Positions 1 through 6,720 are shown, numbered from the stretch's first letter. The stretch is 7,144 nt of DNA from Alphaproteobacteria bacterium (GCA_017307315.1 JAFKFF010000278.1:1-7144), one strand, 5' to 3'. The notes: generated from the sequence alone by a model not told the origin. Translations and numbers: made by a program.

Positions 1-374
1 GCCAGGAAGGCGCCTATGAAGGCTATATGAAGATCACCGCCACCCTGGCGGGTGGTTCGACCCGCCGGGTCGCCGGCACGGTGTTCTCGGACGGCCGCCC
101 GCGCCTGATCCAGGTCAAGGACATCAACCTCGACGCCGAGTGCGCCCCGCACATGCTCTATGTGGTGAACGAAGACAAGCCGGGCTTCATCGGCAAGTTC
201 GGTACGCTTCTGGGCGACGCCAATGTCAATATCGCCAACTTCACCTTGGGCCGCAGCGCGCCCGGCCAGGACGCCATCGCCTTGATCGAGGTCGATAGCC
301 AGGTGCCGGACAAGGTGGTGGCTGACATCACCAAGCTGCCGCTGGTGAAGATGGCGAAGGCTTTGGCTTTTTGA
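1..374 (+). CDS. serA: D-3-phosphoglycerate dehydrogenase, C-terminal part (5' end outside window)
   Basis: This is the last 123 residues of SerA, the cytoplasmic NAD-dependent enzyme that oxidises 3-phosphoglycerate to 3-phosphohydroxypyruvate, the first step of serine synthesis. The frame is open from base 3 and ends at TGA 372-374. The first ~50 visible residues match the end of the intervening (ASB) domain of long-form SerA, with RRVAGTVFSDGRPRLIQVK and then INLDAE. Residues ~51-123 form an ACT domain: LYVVNEDKPGFIG, then NVNIANF and LGR, ending in LVKMAKALAF. The Gly of KPGFIG and the Asn of VNIAN are typical ACT turn and ligand-site positions. The catalytic and NAD-binding domains lie upstream, outside the window. 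The family identification is firm. Serine feedback through the ACT domain is known for some homologues and is only possible here. The gene converges on the acyl-CoA dehydrogenase gene, and the terminator at 476-505 lies between them. Confidence 0.93.
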   Translation, partial: QEGAYEGYMKITATLAGGSTRRVAGTVFSDGRPRLIQVKDINLDAECAPHMLYVVNEDKPGFIGKFGTLLGDANVNIANFTLGRSAPGQDAIALIEVDSQVPDKVVADITKLPLVKMAKALAF

Positions 375-377
375 TTT

Positions 378-460
378 CCCCCATCTGTCTGCCACGCGGG
401 CAAGCCCGCTAGCAGACATCTTCCCCCGTCGGCGGCTTCGCCGCACGGGGGAAGAAAGCC
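378..460 (+). repeat. Intergenic two-hairpin palindromic repeat, copy 1
   Basis: This non-coding element begins four bases after the serA stop. Hairpin 1 pairs 386-392 (TGTCTGC) with 412-418 (GCAGACA), and inside it 396-400 (GCGGG) with 405-409 (CCCGC) around a CAAG loop. Hairpin 2 pairs 420-429 (CTTCCCCCGT) with 445-454 (ACGGGGGAAG), and inside it GCGGC 432-436 with GCCGC 440-444 around TTC. A second copy lies inverted at 6842-6922. The two share identical blocks: CCCCCATCTGTCT (378-390 here), AGACATCTTCCCCCG (414-428), GGCTTCGCC (434-442) and CGGGGGAAGAAAGCC (446-460). Differences fall in the arms and loops and keep the pairing. It is probably a dispersed extragenic palindrome family, possibly acting at mRNA 3' ends. 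Confidence 0.85.
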
Positions 461-475
461 GGAGCATGTTTCGAG

Positions 476-505
476 AAAAAGGGCGCCGTCTCCGGCGCCC
501 TTTTT
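476..505. terminator. Bidirectional intrinsic terminator between serA and the acyl-CoA dehydrogenase gene
   Basis: GGGCGCCG (481-488) pairs perfectly with CGGCGCCC (493-500) around the loop TCTC. An A-run (476-480) precedes the stem and a T-run (501-505) follows it, so the stem can extend to 13 bp and each strand has a GC-rich hairpin followed by five U. It therefore fits both the rightward serA transcript and the leftward dehydrogenase transcript. The dehydrogenase stop codon (TAA, complement of 504-506) overlaps the outer end of the stem. Confidence 0.9.
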
Positions 506-2801
506 ATTGAGTTTCGGAGTCCGAATTCGCCATGCGGCGGAGATGATGGTCGGGCGAGCCGTAGAGCGTTTCCAGCAGCACCAACCGCTTGAAATAGTGC
601 CCGACATTCAACTCGTCGGTCATGCCGATACCGCCGTGAATCTGCACCGCGCTTTCGGCCACGGTCCGGGCATGTTTGCCCATCGCGGCCTTGGCGGCCG
701 AGACGACCTTGGCGCGGCCCGGATCGCCCAACTGGAGATTGGCCATCAGGCTGGCGGACTGCGCTTGCTGCTGGGCGATGTACATGTCCACCATGCGATG
801 CTGCAGCACCTGGAATTTTCCGATCGGTTGGCCGAACTGCTTGCGGGTCTTGGCGTAATCGACGGTCGCGTCCATCAAAACCGATATCGCCCCCACCGCT
901 TCGGCGAGATGCGCGGCAATGGCGCGGTCCACCACGGCCTCGAGTCCCGGCAGCGCCGCGCCCTCCTCGCCGATAAGGCGCGCGGGCGTATCTTCGAAAA
1001 GAATCTCGCCGGCGCGCGTACCGTCGATCACGACATAGTCGCGGGTCGAAAGCCCTTTGGCGGATTTTTCGACCAGGAAAACGCTGACGCCCTTTTCCTC
1101 CCGCTGCGCCCCGCCGGTCCGCGCGGTCACGATGAGATGATCGGCCCAGGGCGCTCCCAGCACCACGGATTTGCGTCCCTTGAGCGCATACCCATCGCCG
1201 GACCTGGTGGCGGCGGTGGTTAGGTCGGCGAGATTGTAGCGGCCCTGCATTTCGGCGAAAGCGAACGCCATCGTGGCCTCCCCGCTCGCGATCTTGGGCA
1301 ACATTTCCTCGGCCAGCGCGTCGCCCGCCGCGGCCAGTAGCCCGCCGCCGATCACCACGGTGGGCACATAGGGCTCGACCACCAGGGCGCGGCCGAATTC
1401 CTCCATCACCACCATGATCTCGACCGCGCCGCCGCCCAGTCCGCCCATGGCTTCGGGCAACGGCGCCGCGAAGAGACCCATCTCGGCCAGCTGACGCCAA
1501 TGCGCGGGGTCGCGCCCGTCCGGGGTCGCGGAGAATTTGCGCCAGGCTTCATAGGAATAATGGTCGGCGAGATAACGCGACAGCGCGTTGCGCAAGAGGC
1601 TTTGTTCTTCCGAGAAGGAAAAATCCATCAGAGCCCCAGCACTGTTGCGCTGAATCTCGTTGGAGCCGCCATAGATCGAGACCTTGCGCAGGTTGAAATA
1701 GCGGCCCGCGACGCCGCGGGCATGGTCGGGCCCGACGGCTTCATTGTCGCCCATCCGCGCGGCATCCGGCATGGCGTAATAGCCGACCGCCTCTACCGCC
1801 AGGTCCGAAACGCGCTGCAGGATCTCGCTGCCCGCCACTTTCAGGATCGAACTTTCGGCATCGACCTTTTCGCCTTTCGCTTCCTTCCCCAGAATGCGCA
1901 ACTCGGTGAATTCCAAGGCCATCAGATCCGCTTCCAGCGCCGCCAGCTTGCGGGAAAAATCCGGATCGCGGAGCAGCGGTTCGCCGTTCTGCCGTTCCGC
2001 CCTGGCGATGGCCTTGAGTTCGGCCAGCACCGCCCGCGAACGCGAAGCGCCCGCCAGCGCGGAACGTTCATGCGCGAGCAGGAATTTGGCGTAGGTCCAA
2101 CCCTTGTTTTCCTCGCCCACCAGATTCTCGGCAGGCACGCGAACATTATCGAAGAAGACCTCGTTCACCTCGCGCGCGCCATCGAGCACGACGATCGGCT
2201 TGACCGTGATGCCGGGCGATTTCATGTCGATCAGGAGGAACGAGATGCCTTCCTGGGGCTTGGCCTCGGGATCGGTGCGGACCAGGCAGAAGATCCAGTC
2301 GGCATATTGCGCCAGGGTGGTCCAGGTCTTCTGGCCATTGACGACATAGTGATCGGCTTCCCGCACGGCCCGCAGGCGCAGGGACACAAGATCGGACCCC
2401 GCACCGGGTTCGGAATAGCCCTGGCACCACCAATCCTCGCCGGACAGGATGCGGGGGAGGAACTTCCTTTTCTGGTCCTCGCTGCCGAAGGTGAAGATCA
2501 CCGGGCCCACCATTCCCAACCCGAAAGGCAAGGTGGTCGGCATACCGGCTCTGGCCGTCTCGGTGTCGAAAATATATTTCCGGGTCACGCTCCAGGCGCA
2601 GCCGCCCAGCTCTTTCGGCCAGCCCGGCGCAACCCAGCCTTTCTTGTAGAGCAGCCGGTGCCAGACCAGATAATCATCCTTGGAATGACGCGCCTCTTCC
2701 GGTGGACCCAGATCCGGCGGCAGCTTCGGCTTCGCCTCGGCGATGAAATCGCGAACCTCCTGCCGGAAAGCCTCTTCCTCGGGCGAAAAAGACAGGTCCA
2801 T
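504..2801 (-). CDS. Acyl-CoA dehydrogenase, fusion of two tandem subunits (765 aa)
   Basis: This flavoprotein is predicted to introduce a C2-C3 double bond into an acyl-CoA; the substrate cannot be told from sequence. Family members are normally ~380-400 residues, and here two complete units lie end to end. Unit 1 (1-391) has the N-terminal helices, the substrate/flavin loop GYSEPGAGSD (128-137), NGQKTWTT (155-162), Glu245 in LAHERSALAG, and IYGGSNEIQRN (376-386). Glu245 aligns by eye with the helix-G catalytic base of isovaleryl-CoA dehydrogenase, while the medium-chain-type position in IYGG is Gly. Unit 2 (392-765) starts MDFSFSEEQ and has the flavin motifs TRKQFG (652-657) and QIHGGIGMTDE (720-730), but Gly748 in LYGSPDHH and no helix-G Glu. 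This split resembles alpha2beta2 dehydrogenases such as mycobacterial FadE26-FadE27. The start ATG (2801-2799) follows a modest GGGA four bases upstream. The stop overlaps the terminator stem. It lies 11 bp downstream of chorismate mutase, probably in one operon. The fusion may be real or due to a sequence error. Confidence 0.9.
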   Translation of the reverse strand: MDLSFSPEEEAFRQEVRDFIAEAKPKLPPDLGPPEEARHSKDDYLVWHRLLYKKGWVAPGWPKELGGCAWSVTRKYIFDTETARAGMPTTLPFGLGMVGPVIFTFGSEDQKRKFLPRILSGEDWWCQGYSEPGAGSDLVSLRLRAVREADHYVVNGQKTWTTLAQYADWIFCLVRTDPEAKPQEGISFLLIDMKSPGITVKPIVVLDGAREVNEVFFDNVRVPAENLVGEENKGWTYAKFLLAHERSALAGASRSRAVLAELKAIARAERQNGEPLLRDPDFSRKLAALEADLMALEFTELRILGKEAKGEKVDAESSILKVAGSEILQRVSDLAVEAVGYYAMPDAARMGDNEAVGPDHARGVAGRYFNLRKVSIYGGSNEIQRNSAGALMDFSFSEEQSLLRNALSRYLADHYSYEAWRKFSATPDGRDPAHWRQLAEMGLFAAPLPEAMGGLGGGAVEIMVVMEEFGRALVVEPYVPTVVIGGGLLAAAGDALAEEMLPKIASGEATMAFAFAEMQGRYNLADLTTAATRSGDGYALKGRKSVVLGAPWADHLIVTARTGGAQREEKGVSVFLVEKSAKGLSTRDYVVIDGTRAGEILFEDTPARLIGEEGAALPGLEAVVDRAIAAHLAEAVGAISVLMDATVDYAKTRKQFGQPIGKFQVLQHRMVDMYIAQQQAQSASLMANLQLGDPGRAKVVSAAKAAMGKHARTVAESAVQIHGGIGMTDELNVGHYFKRLVLLETLYGSPDHHLRRMANSDSETQ
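1626..1646 (-). other. Fusion junction with relic stop/start overlap inside the dehydrogenase gene
   Basis: In the fused frame the minus strand reads N-S-A-G-A-L-M-D from residue 386. The same bases shifted by one read GTG CTG GGG CTC TGA (1642-1628), that is V-L-G-L-stop, the usual ending of this dehydrogenase type (NIIAK-x-VLGL). That TGA overlaps the ATG (1628-1626) of unit 2 by one base, a typical coupled stop/start. The residues expected between N386 and VLGL are missing and only one base (A, at 1643) remains, so a deletion of 3n+2 bases (14 if five residues were lost) would explain the merged frame. GGGG five bases before the ATG could still allow separate initiation of unit 2. Confidence 0.7.
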
Positions 2802-2812
2802 CGTTTCCCGCT

Positions 2813-3103
2813 CTATTTTCTGGCCCGTATCGCCTCGTGATGGCGGATCACTTCCTTGACGATGAAACCCAGGAACTGTTCCGCGAAGTCCGGGTCCAGC
2901 TTGGCGGTCTGGGCCAGCGCGCGCAGCCGGGCGATCTGAATCTGCTCGCGGGCCGGATCGGCCGGGGGAAGGCCGTGCTTGGCCTTATATTCTCCGACCG
3001 CTTGCGTACATTTGAACCGCTCCGCCAACAGATGCACCAGCGCGGCATCGATATTGTCGATGCTGTTTCGCAACCGCAAAAGCTCCGGATCGGCGACCGC
3101 CAT
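2813..3103 (-). CDS. Chorismate mutase, AroQ class (96 aa)
   Basis: This small all-helical cytoplasmic enzyme rearranges chorismate to prephenate, the branch step towards phenylalanine and tyrosine. Its 96 residues match a free-standing AroQ domain with no fused dehydratase, dehydrogenase or DAHP synthase. By alignment to the E. coli PheA mutase domain, active-site residues are Arg12 (LRNSID), Arg29 (LLAERF), Lys40 (GEYK), Arg52 and Glu53 (AREQ). The last helix ends VKEVIRHHE, so the position of E. coli Gln88 is held by a His or Glu; Glu there is known in other chorismate mutases. There is no signal peptide, so it is not the exported class. The ATG is supported by GGAGAGGG four bases upstream. 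It is the first gene of a probable leftward operon with the dehydrogenase, a partnership with no obvious metabolic logic. Confidence 0.92.
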   Translation of the reverse strand: MAVADPELLRLRNSIDNIDAALVHLLAERFKCTQAVGEYKAKHGLPPADPAREQIQIARLRALAQTAKLDPDFAEQFLGFIVKEVIRHHEAIRARK

Positions 3104-3107
3104 CTAT

Positions 3108-3115
3108 CCCTCTCC
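3108..3115 (-). promoter_or_regulatory. Ribosome binding site of chorismate mutase
   Basis: The minus strand reads GGAGAGGG, then four bases, then ATG at 3103-3101. This strong Shine-Dalgarno match fixes the start of the 96-residue protein. Confidence 0.75.
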
Positions 3116-3187
3116 AATCCCGCCGGGTGGCGGCCTGCAAAGTCTTGTCTCCCAAGTCTTAAGCGATGGCGGGCGCCCAGCCAAGTT

Positions 3188-3221
3188 CCGGTCCGCCGCC
3201 TCGGAAAATTGGACGGACCGG
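3188..3221. promoter_or_regulatory. Inverted repeat in the divergent spacer, candidate operator
   Basis: The 232-bp spacer (3104-3335) separates the leftward chorismate mutase operon from rightward mlaA-hpnN and must hold both promoters, but I see no convincing -35/-10 pair. It contains a perfect 8-bp inverted repeat, CCGGTCCG (3188-3195) and CGGACCGG (3214-3221), separated by 18 bases. It also has two direct AAGTCTT copies (3140-3146 and 3154-3160), 14 bp apart start to start, a TATAGT at 3268-3273 without a well-placed -35, and a small hairpin GCTTG-TGCT-CAAGC (3294-3307). A role as regulator site or 5' leader structure is speculative. Confidence 0.3.
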
Positions 3222-3335
3222 TTAACGGGGCCGATTTTAGGCGGAGACAGGTTGCCGCAGCCATGCCTATAGTTTGCAGTGTCACGGGTGGGGGCTTGTG
3301 CTCAAGCGGTCAAAAGGCCGGCGCAAGTAAAGCGT

Positions 3336-4061
3336 ATGAATGCGAAAAGCCTGTTGCTGGTTTTCATGCTCGGCGTCGGCACGGCGGGCTGCGCCTCGGA
3401 CGACAATCTGGCGGCGAAAGAAGCCAACGATCCGCTGGAACCCATGAACCGGTTCTTCTTCGACTTCAATCAACGGCTCGATCGCCATGCAGCCCTGCCG
3501 GCGGCGACCTTTTACGCCAACACCGTGCCGCGCGGCATTCGGGGCAACATCCATAATGTTCTGACCAATCTGGGCGGTCCGGTGAACGTCGCCAACGATA
3601 TTCTGCAGGCCGAATTCGAGTTCGCGGGCATCGCGGGGGCGCGCTTCCTGGTCAACAGCACCGTCGGCGTCGCCGGCATCTTCGATGTCGCCACCGATTG
3701 GGGTCTGCCGGAACGCGGCCGCGATTTCGGCGAGACCTTGGGCGTTTACGGCGTGGGCCAGGGTCCCTATCTGGTGCTTCCGTTCCGGGGGCCGACTTCG
3801 GTCCGCGACTTCGCCGGCGGCTATGTCGACGGCTATTTCTCGCCGCTCCGGCTTTTGCATTATAGCGGCAGCAACTATGTCGGGCTGGTGAAATCGAGCC
3901 TGGGCTCGGTCGACAATCGTTCGGCCAACATCGTCACCTATCGGGACATCGAGCGCGCTTCGGTCGATTACTACGCCACCATGCGGGCCTATTACCGCCA
4001 GCGGCGGGAACGCCAAGTCGAAGACAAAGCGGTGCAGACCGCGGAACTTCCGGACTTTTAG
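3336..4061 (+). CDS. mlaA: MlaA/VacJ-family outer-membrane lipoprotein (241 aa)
   Basis: In the Mla system, MlaA is a ring-shaped outer-membrane lipoprotein that removes misplaced phospholipid from the outer leaflet and hands it to periplasmic MlaC. From the ATG at 3336 the protein begins MNAKSLLLVFMLGVGTAGC: a short basic N-terminus, a hydrophobic core and a lipobox TAGC with Cys19 as the lipidation site. Residue +2 is Ala, not Asp, which agrees with outer-membrane sorting. Family blocks follow: NDPLEPMNRFFFDFN (31-45), FGETLGVYGVGQGPYLVLPF (131-150), then RGPTSVRD. An upstream in-frame GTG (3279) would put the lipobox at residue 38, too far in for a signal peptide, so ATG 3336 is preferred although its ribosome site is weak. 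The C-terminal tail is charged (YRQRRERQVEDK). hpnN follows 32 bp downstream, suggesting one transcript. Confidence 0.92.
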   Translation: MNAKSLLLVFMLGVGTAGCASDDNLAAKEANDPLEPMNRFFFDFNQRLDRHAALPAATFYANTVPRGIRGNIHNVLTNLGGPVNVANDILQAEFEFAGIAGARFLVNSTVGVAGIFDVATDWGLPERGRDFGETLGVYGVGQGPYLVLPFRGPTSVRDFAGGYVDGYFSPLRLLHYSGSNYVGLVKSSLGSVDNRSANIVTYRDIERASVDYYATMRAYYRQRRERQVEDKAVQTAELPDF

Positions 4062-4093
4062 AACCCGCCGGAACCGGCTAAGCATCGGGCGAG

Positions 4094-6715
4094 ATGTCCG
4101 CCCCCGCCCTTCCCCCGATCGAACGTATCGTCACCTTCTGCTGCCGCTGGCCGGCTCTGGTGACGCTTGGCGCCATCCTTCTGACCGTGGCCGCCGGCTT
4201 CTACACCAGCGCCCATTTCGCCATGAACAGCGACAGCACCAAGCTGATCTCGCCCGAGGTGGACTGGCGCCAGCGCGAGATCCGCTTCGACAAGCGCTTT
4301 CCGCAACAATCCAATCTCATCCTGGCGGTGATCGACGGCCAGACGCCCGAACTGGCGGAAGCCGCCGCCGCCGGGCTCACCGCGCGGCTGTCGGAGGACA
4401 AGAAGCTCTTTCCCGATATCCGCCGTCCCGATGGCGGCGCCTTCTTCGATCACAATGGCCTGCTGTTTCTGCCGGTAAGCGAAGTCGAAGCCACCGCCCA
4501 GCAACTTTTCAAGGCGCAGCCCTTCCTGGGAGCCCTCGCTGCCGATCCGTCCTTGCGCGGGGTGATGGACAGCCTTGCCACCGTGCTTCTGGGTGTCTCC
4601 CAGGGCCAGGCGCAATTGTCCGACATCGACGTCCCGATGGCGCGCCTGGGGCAGGTCTTCACCGCCGCCACGCAAGGGCGCACCGACTATCTGTCCTGGC
4701 GCGCGCTCATCACCGGGTCGGCGCCCAGGCCCGAGGAAATCCGCCGCTTCATCGAGATCAAGCCGGTCTTGGATTTCGACGCGCTGGAGCCGGGCGCGCG
4801 CGCCAGCGACGCCATTCGCTCCGCCGCGCGCGACATGGGTTTTACGCCCGAACATGGGGTGCGGGTGCGCCTGACCGGCGACGTGCCCCTGTCCGACGAG
4901 GAATTCGCCACCCTCACCGACCGCGTCTGGCTGATGGGCGCGGCGATGATGGCCGGCGTGCTGGCGACGCTGTGGCTGGCGGTCCGCTCCTTCAAGATCA
5001 TCTTCGCCATCCTGGCGACCCTGGTGGCGGGCCTGATGCTGACCATGGGGCTGGCGCTTCTTTTCATCGGCGTCTTCAACATCATCTCCATTGCCTTCAT
5101 CGCCCTGTTCGTGGGTCTTGGGGTTGATTTCGGCATTCAATTCTCGGTGCGCTATCGCGCCGAGCGCTTCCATCATCCCGAACTTTCCAAAGCCTTGTGC
5201 CATACCGGGCGCAGCGTCGGCGTTCCGCTGGCCCTGGCGGCGGGGGCGACCGCCGTCGGTTTCTTCTCGTTCCTGCCCACAAATTACATCGGCGTGGCGG
5301 AGCTGGGCTTCGTGGCGGGCATGGGCATGGTGGTGGCGTTCGTCACCGCCATCACGCTGCTGCCGGCCCTCCTGATGCTGCTGAGGCCCGCCGGCGAGGC
5401 CGACGATGTGGGCTTTGCCGGCCTGGCGCCGCTCGATGCCTATATGGCACGCCATCGCCGGACCATCCTGCGCATCGCCGCCGGCGCGGGCCTGATCGGC
5501 TTGCTCCTGACCGCTTTCCTGCATTTCGATTCCAATCCCCTGGACCTGCGCAGTCCGAAAGTGGAATCGGTCTCGACCTTGTTCGATCTGATGGGCAATC
5601 CCCAGACCTCGCCCAACACCATCAACGCCACCGCGCCATCGCTGGCGGGGGCGGAGCAGCTGGCGCGCCGCCTGTCCGCCCTGCCTGAAGTCGCACAAGT
5701 CCTGACCCTGGCTAGCTTCGTGCCCGAAGACCAGGAGCGGAAACTGGCGCTGCTCGCCGATGCCAACAATATCCTGGGCCTGACGCTCAATCCGTTCGAA
5801 GTCAAACCCCCGCCGACCGATGCCGAAACGGTGGCGAGTTTCCGCGATGTCGCCGCGAAATTGCGCGATGCGGCCGGCGACCGGAAGGGTGGCGCGGCGA
5901 TCCACGCCGAGGCTCTGGCCGGCGCGCTGGAACGCCTCGCCGGCGGCCCGGCGGCCAACCGCGCCCACGCCGTCGAGGCGGTGGTGCCCGAACTCAAGAC
6001 CATGCTGCGGCAATTGTCGGATGCGCTGACGCCGTCGCCGGTGACGATCGCAACCATGCCGGCTGCGATGCGCGCCGAATGGATCGCCGCCGACGGCACC
6101 GCAAGGGTGCAAGTCTTCCCCAAGAACACCAGCAACGATCCCCGCATTCTGTCGGATTTCAGCGACGCCGTGCTGAAAGTCGCCCCCGATGCCACCGGGG
6201 CGCCGATCTCGATCCGCGAATCCGGCCGCACCATCGTGGGCGCCTTCACCGAAGCCGGCATCCTGTCGTTCATCGCCATCCTGGCGCTGCTTGCCCTGGT
6301 CCTGCGCCGGCTGTCGGACGTCGTCACCACCCTGGCGCCGCTGATCCTGGCGGGGCTTTTGACCACAGGAAGCTGCGTTCTTCTGGGCCTGCCCCTCAAC
6401 TTCGCCAACATCATCGCGCTGCCCCTGCTCTTGGGCATCGGCGTCGCCTTCAACATCTATTTCGTGGTCGCCTGGCGGGCGGGGGCGAAGAATTTCCTGC
6501 AATCGAGCCTGACCCGCGCCGTCATCTTCAGCGCGGCCACGACCGCGTCGGGCTTCGGCACCCTGTGGCTGTCGCGCCATCCGGGCACCGCCAGCATGGG
6601 CGAGCTTCTGATGATCTCGCTGTTCTGGACGATGGTGACCACGCTTTTCGTGAGCCCCGCCCTGCTCGGCCCGCCGCCGGCGCGCGAAGACCGCGCGCAT
6701 GAGAAGCTGATCTGA
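4094..6715 (+). CDS. hpnN: HpnN-type RND/MMPL transporter (873 aa), putative hopanoid exporter
   Basis: This inner-membrane RND-superfamily protein resembles HpnN, which moves hopanoids from the inner towards the outer membrane in hopanoid-making bacteria. The length and two-fold layout fit. TM1 lies at ~20-38 and a first periplasmic domain at ~40-275, starting HFAMNSDSTKLISPEVDWR. TM2-TM6 (~278-430) include GLGVDFGIQFSVRYRAER (341-358) with Asp345, the usual TM4 acid of the superfamily. TM7 is at ~457-475, a second periplasmic domain at ~478-712, and TM8-TM12 at ~720-858. The matching TM10 segment, LGIGVAFNIYFVVAWR (780-795), has no acid. The second periplasmic domain has helical, Ala/Leu-rich stretches (~515-640). 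ATG 4094 starts the conserved PPIERIV segment; GGGCGAG touches it too closely to be a normal Shine-Dalgarno, so coupling to mlaA is likely. No hopanoid synthesis genes are visible, so the substrate rests on family resemblance. Confidence 0.88.
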   Translation: MSAPALPPIERIVTFCCRWPALVTLGAILLTVAAGFYTSAHFAMNSDSTKLISPEVDWRQREIRFDKRFPQQSNLILAVIDGQTPELAEAAAAGLTARLSEDKKLFPDIRRPDGGAFFDHNGLLFLPVSEVEATAQQLFKAQPFLGALAADPSLRGVMDSLATVLLGVSQGQAQLSDIDVPMARLGQVFTAATQGRTDYLSWRALITGSAPRPEEIRRFIEIKPVLDFDALEPGARASDAIRSAARDMGFTPEHGVRVRLTGDVPLSDEEFATLTDRVWLMGAAMMAGVLATLWLAVRSFKIIFAILATLVAGLMLTMGLALLFIGVFNIISIAFIALFVGLGVDFGIQFSVRYRAERFHHPELSKALCHTGRSVGVPLALAAGATAVGFFSFLPTNYIGVAELGFVAGMGMVVAFVTAITLLPALLMLLRPAGEADDVGFAGLAPLDAYMARHRRTILRIAAGAGLIGLLLTAFLHFDSNPLDLRSPKVESVSTLFDLMGNPQTSPNTINATAPSLAGAEQLARRLSALPEVAQVLTLASFVPEDQERKLALLADANNILGLTLNPFEVKPPPTDAETVASFRDVAAKLRDAAGDRKGGAAIHAEALAGALERLAGGPAANRAHAVEAVVPELKTMLRQLSDALTPSPVTIATMPAAMRAEWIAADGTARVQVFPKNTSNDPRILSDFSDAVLKVAPDATGAPISIRESGRTIVGAFTEAGILSFIAILALLALVLRRLSDVVTTLAPLILAGLLTTGSCVLLGLPLNFANIIALPLLLGIGVAFNIYFVVAWRAGAKNFLQSSLTRAVIFSAATTASGFGTLWLSRHPGTASMGELLMISLFWTMVTTLFVSPALLGPPPAREDRAHEKLI

Positions 6716-6720
6716 TTTTT

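Noticed and set aside
378..460. CRISPR or tRNA/small RNA gene in the palindromic spacers
   Set aside because: There are no regularly spaced direct repeats with unique spacers and no cloverleaf. The pattern is paired hairpins, repeated once and inverted elsewhere.
409..1500. 363-residue minus-strand open frame
   Set aside because: It is an Arg/Gly-rich shifted frame of the dehydrogenase second half, and it runs through the terminator and repeat.
1500..2840. 446-residue plus-strand open frame opposite the dehydrogenase
   Set aside because: It has no recognisable motifs, and the minus strand has strong acyl-CoA dehydrogenase motifs throughout.
3252..3273. Promoter TTGCCG...TATAGT upstream of mlaA
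   Set aside because: The spacing between the two hexamers is only 10 bases, too short for a sigma-70-type promoter.
3279..3335. Upstream GTG start giving a 260-residue MlaA
   Set aside because: It would add 19 residues before the signal peptide and place the lipobox Cys at 38. ATG 3336 gives a normal 18-residue lipoprotein signal.
3282..4085. 267-residue minus-strand open frame opposite mlaA
   Set aside because: The plus strand has a lipobox and the MlaA family blocks. The minus frame shows no family features.
4058..6700. 880-residue open frame on the minus strand opposite hpnN
   Set aside because: Its composition is Gly/Arg/Gln/His-rich low-complexity sequence with no domain, and it lies opposite a clear transporter gene with correct membrane segments. 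It results from high-GC codon use.
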